A DNA stretch of 38,712 nt, from assembly GCA_018433925.1 (NCBI GenBank), contig JAHDQI010000273.1, positions 1-38,712 of the forward strand, written 5' to 3'. The position numbers and the translations under genes were made by a program. A model generated the notes under the pieces. It ran no database searches and had not been told where the DNA came from. It saw nothing but the letters and a program-made list of their open reading frames with translations. The stretch's first letter is position 1, and the number at the start of each line of letters is the position of its first letter. The DNA is from Phycisphaerae bacterium. GTDB taxonomy: Bacteria > Planctomycetota > Phycisphaerae > Sedimentisphaerales > Anaerohalosphaeraceae. Below, in pieces: positions 1 to 6,843 of the stretch.

Positions 1-2
1 AT

Positions 3-329
3 TTTGAGGTATTGACGGAATGCAAAAAAGCCCTGCCGTCCGTTCCGTCCTATTATCTTAAATCGACGAAAAAAGACAAAGAGACCGGTCAGTATCCCCC
101 GTACGATGTTGAGATTATTGAACAGGTTGTTCAGGCCGGACTGACGGGCGTGGATCTGTATTACAAGGGATTGACAAAGGGTTTTGTAGAGCAAGCCCAT
201 CAAGCCGGTCTGGAGGTTCATGTCTGGACAGTTAACGATACCGAAGATGCCCAACGAATGGTTGAATACGGCGTAAACGGCATTACCACCGATAAGCCCG
301 GTATTTTGAGAAAGGAACTGAAACTTTAA
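3..329 (+). CDS. Glycerophosphodiester phosphodiesterase, C-terminal part (partial)
   Basis: The frame is already open at the window edge, so only the last ~108 residues are seen and the true start lies outside. The family hydrolyses glycerophosphodiesters to glycerol-3-phosphate and an alcohol, using a TIM barrel and a metal ion. The visible part contains the last barrel strands. The family's C-terminal signature is clear: 'VHVWTVND' followed by 'GVNGITTDKPG' near the stop. The catalytic HR and ExD motifs would lie upstream of the window, so activity cannot be judged. A hairpin with a T-run follows 18 nt after the stop, closing the unit. The family call is strong; substrate and localisation cannot be judged from this fragment. 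Confidence 0.88.
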   Translation, partial: FEVLTECKKALPSVPSYYLKSTKKDKETGQYPPYDVEIIEQVVQAGLTGVDLYYKGLTKGFVEQAHQAGLEVHVWTVNDTEDAQRMVEYGVNGITTDKPGILRKELKL

Positions 330-347
330 ATCGTTCTGATTTCAAGG

Positions 348-374
348 GACAGGCCCATTGGCGATGTCTTTTTT
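348..374 (+). terminator. Rho-independent terminator after the phosphodiesterase gene
   Basis: GACA (348-351) and GCC (353-355) pair with GGC (360-362) and TGTC (365-368), followed at once by TTTTTT (369-374). The stem has a small internal loop. Position and T-run fit an intrinsic terminator. Confidence 0.55.
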
Positions 375-452
375 CTGTGCGGCTGGCAATTTTTTGTCAA
401 GCGGTTCCGGTTGAATAAAAAAAGTGGTGAATCCGGTATAAACAACAGAATC

Positions 453-696
453 TTCATGTTGTCCATGAAATGAAGCGGAATACACGATTATCCATAGTGT
501 TTTAGTATGACACTATAAAATATATATCCGGTCTACTTATATACCCTTCGTGCTTTTTCTATAATACCTATATAACTCTAAAAAAAGAAAGGGGTTCCAA
601 TATGGAATCTTCGTGATTTTTTGGTAAAAAAGAGTGCGTAAGTGGTATAATCTCATACAGGAGAATCCTGTTTTAGTGGGGGGCATGGGGTACCCC
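453..696 (+). promoter_or_regulatory. Regulatory region upstream of the HExxH/LamG protein: three dyads and a possible promoter
   Basis: No gene is seen between 375 and 733. The stretch is AT-rich and holds TTCATG-N5-CATGAA (453-469), ATAGTGT-N9-ACACTAT (494-516) and the perfect palindrome GGGGTACCCC (687-696). Exact TATAAT hexamers lie at 560-565 and 646-651. The second has TTGGTA at 621-626 with a long 19-nt spacer, so it is a candidate only. The long leader and multiple dyads suggest regulated expression, but no regulator is encoded nearby. Confidence 0.35.
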
Positions 697-733
697 GATT
701 TAATCGAAAAAAAGATATAGAATAGGGTTAAAA

Positions 734-3232
734 ATGAATGTCAGATTCTGTTTTTTTACTGCCTTGTGTATTTTCGCATTTTCCTGTGGAACTCTTTTTT
801 CTGATATTACCTATACGCTGCATCTTAGCGGGGTTGATGAGGGTATTCGAACACAAATCGAGACTTCAATGGCGGAGGCGGTTGGGCTGTATAATCAGTA
901 TGGCTCGTTCAACAAGAATTTAAATGTGTATTATAGTTCTGGTGTGCCGACAGCTCAGGCAAACTACGACGGCGTTATTACTTTCGGCGGTTCAAGGAAT
1001 AGCCGGGTTGCCATGCATGAAATCCTGCATACGCTGGGTGTTGGGACCTACTGGGCCTGGGGCAATAATCTGTCAGGTGGCGTGTGGACAGGGCAATATG
1101 CCAATGCCTTGATCCAGGAATTTGACGGGGCCGGCGCTGAAGTTCATGGTGACAAAGACCATTTCTGGCCATACGGGCTGAATTATGACAGCGAAGACGG
1201 CAAACTTGTCCGGGTGCGCACGATTCGAATGGCAGCGGCCCTGGTCAGCGACATGGGCTTATATTCATTTACACAAGAGCCCGCTTATCAAAATGTTGCG
1301 CCGGGAGGGACGGCCGTGTTCAGCGCTTATGCCCCGCTGGCGTATGGGTATGCGTGGTATAAACAGGGCCATCCGTCTCCGCTGAGCAATGGGGGCGATA
1401 TATCAGGAGCTAACACATCGACATTGCAGATTGCCAACGTGGATCTCAGCGATGAGGGCCGCTACTATTGTGTGGCTTCTTCCTCCAGCGGAACCCTTGC
1501 CTGTCGGCCGGCTTCTTTAAACGTTGTGCAGACCGCTGCCCGTCTTGCGGGGCACTGGAGTTTTGACGGCCATGCCCTTGACGGCGCCGGGCCGAACCAT
1601 GGAACGGTTATCGGGTCGGCGGTTTATACGGCCGGGCAGGTTGACGAGTCGATCCATTTTGACGGCAACAGCGATTATGTTATCCTGCCTTCGGGGATCC
1701 TGAATATCGACGACTTTACGATTGCCGCCTGGGTTTCCTGGAACGGCGGCAGCGCCTGGCAGCGAATTTTTGACTTCGGCAATGACACCTCGCGGTACAT
1801 GTACCTGACGCCCAGTTCGGGCGGCGGACGGCTGCGTTTTTCCATATCCATCACCGGCAACAGCAATCATCAATTACTGGAAACAACATCCCCCCTGGCC
1901 ACCGGCCAGTGGGTGCATCTGGCGGTTACTTTAAACGGGAACACCGGGACGCTGTATGTAAACGGCGCGCCGGTTGCGACGAATTCTTCCATGACGCTTA
2001 ATCCGAGCGATTTTAATCCCTTGTATAATTATATTGGAAACAGCCAGTGGATGGATCCGTATTTTAACGGGAGTATCGACGACTTTCGCATTTATAACTA
2101 TGCCTTGTCAGGGCCCCAGGTTGCGGCGATTGCGCAGGGCAATACGGCGCCGTACTTTGCCGTCGATCCGATTGTCAATCTCGACGGCATTGAGCTTCGT
2201 GAGTATGAAGGATATTCTCTTGCGGATTACGCGGAGGATGTGGACGGTGTTGAATCGCTGACTTTCAGCAAGACGGCCGGGCCGGGCTGGCTGGAGGTCG
2301 CTTCGGACGGGGCGCTGTCGGGAATCCCCGGCGATGCCGATACGGGCCTCAATGTCTTTACCGTGCGGGTGACGGATACCGGCGGACTTTTTGGAACTGC
2401 CGAGATGACGCTGGAGGTTGCCGATGTCTATTCCGGCGTTCGCGGCCTCGAGGACCTGGCCGGTCTGGCCGGCCGCTGGCTGGATGCTGACTGCCCCGAT
2501 ACCCCGGCCTGCGGCGGCGCCGACCTGAGCGGTGATGCGATTGTGGACCTGCTGGACCTGCAAGTCGCCTCCCGCAACTGGCTGGCGGATGAGGGGCTCA
2601 AGCTCCATTTCAAATTTGACGAGACGGCCGGCGGCATCGCCGGCGACAGCTCCGTCTTCAACCGCACGGGCCTGCTGGCCGGGGACCCGGCCTGGTCGGC
2701 CGGCATCGCAGGCGGCGCCCTGACCTTCGACGGGGCTGAAGATGCTGTAGAAGTTCTCGATTACAAAGGCATCAGCGGCAGCGCAAGCCGTACGTGCGCT
2801 GCGTGGATTCGTACCTCTGCCTTGAACGAGGCCATTCTGACCTATGGAGACTTCATTCCGGGAGGCCGCTGGCTGTTTCTTTTGGATGCAAACGGCAGAC
2901 TCCAGCTTGGCATCAGCGGGGGCAATATCATCAGCACCCAGATGGTTGCCGACGGCACGTGGCATCACGTAGCGGCGGTTCTGGATGCCCCGGAGGGGGA
3001 CCAGGCAACCGTGGGAAATTTAAAACTCTATATTGACGGCCAGCCGGCGCCGGGGACCTATACCAACTCGTCCCAGGGGATCGATACGGCATCGAATTTC
3101 CCGGTACGAGTGGGGGTAATGCAGCATTCCGGAGATGTGCTGCAGCTTTTCTTCAATGGGCGGCTTGATGAGGTGCGGCTCTATGACCGGGCCCTGACGG
3201 ATCAGGAAATCCTCGAACTGGCGGGCCTATAA
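734..3232 (+). CDS. Secreted multidomain protein: HExxH domain, Ig-like, LamG, He_PIG-like, dockerin-like, LamG
   Basis: 832 residues with an N-terminal signal peptide (about 1-23), so it is exported. Residues about 25-180 contain HEILHTLG (95-102), a zinc-peptidase-like motif. The third metzincin histidine is absent: Thr occupies the HExxHxxGxxH position. Later histidines around VHGDKDH could supply a ligand. Residues ~182-265 form an Ig-like domain ending in the DEGRYYC pattern. Residues ~268-470 are a LamG/concanavalin-like domain (HWSFDG, FDGNSDYV, FTIAAWV). Residues ~470-563 resemble a putative Ig (He_PIG) domain. Residues ~565-618 are a dockerin-like EF-hand pair with halves ending RWL and NWL. 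Residues ~624-832 are a second LamG domain. Binding of plant or algal polysaccharide at the surface is inferred; proteolysis is unproven. The Shine-Dalgarno is weak. Confidence 0.75.
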   Translation: MNVRFCFFTALCIFAFSCGTLFSDITYTLHLSGVDEGIRTQIETSMAEAVGLYNQYGSFNKNLNVYYSSGVPTAQANYDGVITFGGSRNSRVAMHEILHTLGVGTYWAWGNNLSGGVWTGQYANALIQEFDGAGAEVHGDKDHFWPYGLNYDSEDGKLVRVRTIRMAAALVSDMGLYSFTQEPAYQNVAPGGTAVFSAYAPLAYGYAWYKQGHPSPLSNGGDISGANTSTLQIANVDLSDEGRYYCVASSSSGTLACRPASLNVVQTAARLAGHWSFDGHALDGAGPNHGTVIGSAVYTAGQVDESIHFDGNSDYVILPSGILNIDDFTIAAWVSWNGGSAWQRIFDFGNDTSRYMYLTPSSGGGRLRFSISITGNSNHQLLETTSPLATGQWVHLAVTLNGNTGTLYVNGAPVATNSSMTLNPSDFNPLYNYIGNSQWMDPYFNGSIDDFRIYNYALSGPQVAAIAQGNTAPYFAVDPIVNLDGIELREYEGYSLADYAEDVDGVESLTFSKTAGPGWLEVASDGALSGIPGDADTGLNVFTVRVTDTGGLFGTAEMTLEVADVYSGVRGLEDLAGLAGRWLDADCPDTPACGGADLSGDAIVDLLDLQVASRNWLADEGLKLHFKFDETAGGIAGDSSVFNRTGLLAGDPAWSAGIAGGALTFDGAEDAVEVLDYKGISGSASRTCAAWIRTSALNEAILTYGDFIPGGRWLFLLDANGRLQLGISGGNIISTQMVADGTWHHVAAVLDAPEGDQATVGNLKLYIDGQPAPGTYTNSSQGIDTASNFPVRVGVMQHSGDVLQLFFNGRLDEVRLYDRALTDQEILELAGL

Positions 3233-3317
3233 GGCAAGCGTCTTCATTCTGTCAAGGCGTTGTCCATTCCGGACATTATCGGACAAATTCAAAAGAATTG
3301 TTGTTCGGGTGTTGAAT

Positions 3318-3353
3318 TTGCGCAAAATCGCCTTTTTTTAGGCGCAATTTTGC
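3318..3353 (+). terminator. Composite hairpin downstream of the LamG protein, possible terminator or attenuator
   Basis: GCAAAAT+CGCC (3322-3332) can pair with GGCG and ATTTTGC (3341-3344, 3347-3353) around a T-rich loop. Alternatively TTGCGC (3318-3323) can pair with GCGCAA (3342-3347). The two folds exclude each other. TTTGCGCAAA (3317-3326) is itself a palindrome. There is no clean T-run after the stem, so terminator function is tentative. Confidence 0.35.
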
Positions 3354-3458
3354 CTTGTTTCATTGATTCAAATCAGCCAAAATATATCGAAAAGGGCCTG
3401 TATTCAGGGTGAATTTCAACTGAGGATGGGTGGTAAACGTGTCGATATGGGGTTGTCT

Positions 3459-3472
3459 GTTTTCATGAAAAC
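3459..3472 (+). promoter_or_regulatory. 14-bp perfect palindrome, candidate operator of the pectate lyase operon
   Basis: GTTTTCATGAAAAC is a perfect 14-bp palindrome ending 30 nt before the pectate lyase ATG. Its core TTCATGAA shares the TTCATG half-site with the dyad at 453-469 upstream of the other secreted protein. The position fits a repressor site overlapping the transcript start or leader. No convincing -10/-35 pair was found next to it. Confidence 0.4.
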
Positions 3473-3502
3473 CATGGCTGCCCAGTGAGGAAAGGGATCG
3501 AG

Positions 3503-5371
3503 ATGAAATATTTTGTGTGGTTGCCGGTTACGCTGCTTCTTTGTGTTTCTTCCGTTTACGGTGCCGATGGTTTTGGACAGTATACCACCGGCGGAGCCGG
3601 CGGGGCCACGGTGACGGTGACGAATGGGGCGGATTTTTTGACGTATGTTGAAACGGTGGACACGCCCTATATCATCCAGGTTTCGGGTACTATTGAACTG
3701 GCGGATGCGGACAATGGGAGAGTGCGAATTCAGTCCAACAAAACCATCCGGGGGATCGGCGAAAATCCGACGATCATCGGCAGTCTGGGTTTTAAAAATG
3801 ACTGTTCGAATGTAATCATTGAACGATTGACGATTACCTGTCCTGAGGACTACACCAGCGAAGAAGACGGCATCAGTGTCAAAGACCGGATTACCAACGT
3901 TTTCATCACGAAATGCACTCTTTATGACTGCTGGGACGGCTGTCTGGACATTGCGCGGCAGTCGGACTGGGTTACGGTTTCCTGGTGCAAGTTCTATTTT
4001 ACCACGCCCAATGACAATAACGACCGCGTCAGTCTGGTCGGCAATACGGACAGCAGCGGCGATGAGGGAACCCTGCATGTTACCTTTCACCATAACTGGT
4101 TCGGACAACACTGTATGCAGCGGATGCCGTCGTTACGTTACGGACGGGGACATATCTACAACAACTATTATCATTGTCCGGGCAATATTTACTGTATCTG
4201 GTCGCGTATTCAGGCCGAAGCGCTGATTGAGAATAATTATTTTAAAGAGGTTAATGAACCGTATGTGAATAATCGGGACGGAGCGCCGGTTGAAGAGTGG
4301 GGAAAGATTGCCGCCTCCGGAAACATCCTTGATCAATGCACCGGCGCGGTGCATCCGGGAACGGATACCGTCTTTACGCCTCCTTATGTTTATACCCTGA
4401 CGGATACAGCCCTGGTTCCCATGCTCGTTCAATGGGGGGCGGGGGCTGACGGACAGGATGGATTCCCCCCGCACTGGATGTTCGGAATGTACGGCGATTT
4501 TGACCTCAGCGGGTTCGTGGACCTAAGCGACTTCTCGACTTTGGCCGGTTACTGGCTGGCCACAGAAAATATTGAGGATGCGGACTACTATCCGAACGGT
4601 TCCGTCGATGCGGAGGAACTGGCTTTGTTTGTCACTCACTGGCTGTATATTCCCCCGGATACCACGCCGCCGGCAGCTCCGGCGAACCTGTGGGCGCTGG
4701 GAAAAGACGGGCAGGCCGTCCTCCAATGGGATGACAACGAGGAAGAAGACCTGGACGGTTACAATGTGTACCGTTCGACAACGTTCGAGGGCGGGTATAC
4801 ACAACTGAATGCCTCTCTGCTTCCTGCGCCTGGATACGCGGATGAAAGCGCCGTCAACGGCACCCTGTATTACTATCTCGTCACGGCCGTGGATACGAGC
4901 GGCAACGAATCGGGCAATTCCGTCGAAGCGTGTGCCGTGCCTGAATTGACCGCCAATGTCATTCTTCAGGAAAATGCTGCCGGCTTCTGCGACGTAGAGG
5001 GCATTGTGGATTTGGGCAAGCACGACGGTTTTACCGGGGCGGGCTTTTTAGATACGACCAATGCCAACGGGGCCGGCATTGACTGGAAGATTAACATTGC
5101 TTCTGCCGGCACCTATACATTCGCCTGGCGCTATGCCAACGGATCAGGCGACCGTTCCTCGCGGCTGCTGATTAATGGGATCGAGGAGGCAGCGGGCATC
5201 AATTTCGCGGCTACCGGGGCCTGGAATAACTGGGATACGCTGTCGGTACAGGTCTCGCTGACCGCGGGAGTCAAAAGCGTTCGACTGGAAGCGACAAACA
5301 GCGATGGGGGCGCCAATATCGACTCCCTGCAGGTAAGCGGCCCGGCTCCGGAGATCGCCATTTGCGAGTAA
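3503..5371 (+). CDS. Pectate lyase, polysaccharide lyase family 1, with dockerin-like, FN3 and CBM35-like domains
   Basis: 622 residues. It cleaves polygalacturonate by beta-elimination and should act outside the cytoplasm. The ATG at 3503 is preferred over a GTG at 3485 because GAGGAAAG (3487-3494) sits at the right distance and the product then starts with a clean signal peptide (~1-20). The PL1 parallel beta-helix covers ~25-330. It contains the catalytic-region motif RMPSLRYG (R207, R212), the NNYY turns and an Asp-rich calcium region (EEDGISV, DCWDGCLDI). A dockerin-like EF-hand pair follows (~331-384, halves ending YWL and HWL). Next are a fibronectin type III domain (~385-480) and a CBM35/CBM6-like module (~485-618). 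It probably forms an operon with the next lyase, 26 nt downstream. Family confidence is high; substrate methylation preference is unknown. Confidence 0.92.
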   Translation: MKYFVWLPVTLLLCVSSVYGADGFGQYTTGGAGGATVTVTNGADFLTYVETVDTPYIIQVSGTIELADADNGRVRIQSNKTIRGIGENPTIIGSLGFKNDCSNVIIERLTITCPEDYTSEEDGISVKDRITNVFITKCTLYDCWDGCLDIARQSDWVTVSWCKFYFTTPNDNNDRVSLVGNTDSSGDEGTLHVTFHHNWFGQHCMQRMPSLRYGRGHIYNNYYHCPGNIYCIWSRIQAEALIENNYFKEVNEPYVNNRDGAPVEEWGKIAASGNILDQCTGAVHPGTDTVFTPPYVYTLTDTALVPMLVQWGAGADGQDGFPPHWMFGMYGDFDLSGFVDLSDFSTLAGYWLATENIEDADYYPNGSVDAEELALFVTHWLYIPPDTTPPAAPANLWALGKDGQAVLQWDDNEEEDLDGYNVYRSTTFEGGYTQLNASLLPAPGYADESAVNGTLYYYLVTAVDTSGNESGNSVEACAVPELTANVILQENAAGFCDVEGIVDLGKHDGFTGAGFLDTTNANGAGIDWKINIASAGTYTFAWRYANGSGDRSSRLLINGIEEAAGINFAATGAWNNWDTLSVQVSLTAGVKSVRLEATNSDGGANIDSLQVSGPAPEIAICE

Positions 5372-5397
5372 TTTTTTTGTATAAAGGACACCCCCTG

Positions 5398-6549
5398 ATG
5401 AAAAAGATGTTTTATCCTGGACTTTTGTTGTTTGTCTGCGTCCTCTCTGCGAATGCCGCAACGGACGGCTGGGCCGATATGAACGGGGGCACCACAGGCG
5501 GCGCAGGCGGAACGGTGGTGACGGTAGACAATACGGCGGACCTTGAGTATTATGCCGAAGCGGGAACAACGCCCTATATCATTCAAATATCCGGAACGAT
5601 TGATATCGGCATCGGGGTCGTCGAAATCAGCGCGAACAAAACGCTCATCGGGATCGGCGAAAATCCGACACTTGTAGGCACCGTCGGTTTCAAAAATCGG
5701 GATGGGAATATCATCCTTGAGAACCTGAACATCACGAATCCCTGTACGTCAAGCAGTTGTGACGGCATCAGTTTAAAACAGGACATATATAATGTCCTTA
5801 TCACCAAATGCAGTTTCTATGACTGCGGCGACGGAAGTCTGGATATCTCCAACAATTCCGACTTTATTACCGTCTCCTGGTGTAAATTCTACTATACATA
5901 CGATAATGGTCATAACTTTGTAAGTCTCGTCGGAAGCAGTGACAGCCAGGGAGACGACGCGGCAAATCTTCGAGTCACATATCATCACAACTGGTGGACC
6001 ACCCTGTGCAAGGAACGAATGCCCCGCGTGCGTTATGGGCAGGTGCACGTCTATAACAATTACTACAGCAACCTGATGGCCGGCGGGTACTGCATCGGCG
6101 TTGGCTGCGGGGCGCGCATTCGGGTTGAGAATAATTACTTTAACGCGGTGCCGAATCCCTGGAAAGACTACTACAGCAGTACAAGTTATCCGGCGGGGCA
6201 TATTGGCTGGAATGCCGGTAATGTTTTCTACAGCTGCTCTCAGCCGACCTGGGCGGCCAATGAATACGCGACAATTTTCACGCCGCCGTATTCCTATCTT
6301 CTTCATGAGGCGGCGGACCTGCCGGTCATGGTGCAGGCGTATGCGGGCGCCGGAACCCCTTACCCGCCGCACTGGTTATTCGGCCTTTACGGCGACTTTG
6401 ACAAAAACGGGCAGGTTACGATCGATGATCTCGGGACATTCGTTGGGTACTGGCTGGCCGAGGATGACATTGACGATGCAGATTATGACGGCAGCGGAAT
6501 CGTTGATTCCATTGAATTCGCTCTCTTTGCGCAAAATTGGCTTCAGTAA
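5398..6549 (+). CDS. Second pectate lyase, PL1, with C-terminal dockerin-like pair
   Basis: 383 residues, a paralogue of the preceding lyase. The ATG at 5398 has AAAGGA at 5383-5388. An in-frame upstream start at 5362 would overlap the previous gene and spoil the signal peptide, so it was rejected. A signal peptide (~1-20) is followed by the PL1 beta-helix (~24-330). RMPRVRYG starts at Arg207, the same residue number as in the neighbour, which supports tandem duplication. The C-terminus (~332-383) is a dockerin-like pair with halves ending YWL and NWL. Unlike its partner it has no FN3 or CBM, so it may handle soluble or released pectin fragments (inference). An intrinsic terminator follows. 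Confidence 0.92.
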   Translation: MKKMFYPGLLLFVCVLSANAATDGWADMNGGTTGGAGGTVVTVDNTADLEYYAEAGTTPYIIQISGTIDIGIGVVEISANKTLIGIGENPTLVGTVGFKNRDGNIILENLNITNPCTSSSCDGISLKQDIYNVLITKCSFYDCGDGSLDISNNSDFITVSWCKFYYTYDNGHNFVSLVGSSDSQGDDAANLRVTYHHNWWTTLCKERMPRVRYGQVHVYNNYYSNLMAGGYCIGVGCGARIRVENNYFNAVPNPWKDYYSSTSYPAGHIGWNAGNVFYSCSQPTWAANEYATIFTPPYSYLLHEAADLPVMVQAYAGAGTPYPPHWLFGLYGDFDKNGQVTIDDLGTFVGYWLAEDDIDDADYDGSGIVDSIEFALFAQNWLQ

Positions 6550-6557
6550 AGAAGGGC

Positions 6558-6582
6558 ACCCGTCCATTCCGGGTCGTTTTTT
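6558..6582 (+). terminator. Rho-independent terminator of the pectate lyase operon
   Basis: ACCCG (6558-6562), loop TCCATTC and CGGGT (6570-6574) are followed by TTTTTT (6577-6582). It sits 8 nt after the second lyase stop codon. Confidence 0.7.
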
Positions 6583-6665
6583 CATATTCTGAAGGTCCCT
6601 TTTTCTCAGAATTTTATAAAGAATTTTCGAATCTATATTCCTTTTTAAACCATTTATGGAACAAA

Positions 6666-6722
6666 TTCCCCCAAATCAGGGGAAATACAGGGATATAATT
6701 TATGACAAGACATAGTATGTCT
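6666..6722 (+). promoter_or_regulatory. Candidate promoter of the TonB-dependent receptor, flanked by two dyads
   Basis: TATAAT lies at 6694-6699 without a good -35. The dyad TTCCCC-N7-GGGGAA (6666-6684) covers the -35 position. The 15-bp palindrome AGACATA-G-TATGTCT (6708-6722) covers the expected start site. This layout suits an activator site plus an operator. The leader would be about 140 nt. Nothing else is seen in the 294-base gap. Confidence 0.4.
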
Positions 6723-6843
6723 ACATTCCAATAGACCCAACTGGTATTCTTCATTAACATCCTCTTTTGTTTTGCCGATCCTCTTCTGTTCGCTCATTTT
6801 GAATAAGTTCATCCTATCCGATTTTCGCATTAGGAGGTCAAAA

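Noticed and set aside
3465-3488. Seven-codon micro-ORF (MKTMAAQ) ending at the lyase ribosome site
   Set aside because: Too short to judge, no ribosome site of its own, and it largely follows from the palindrome sequence.
3262-6572. GTCCATTCCGG shared at 3262-3272 and 6562-6572, after two neighbouring genes
   Set aside because: Many 11-base matches are expected by chance in a window of this size, and the second copy is just part of a terminator hairpin.
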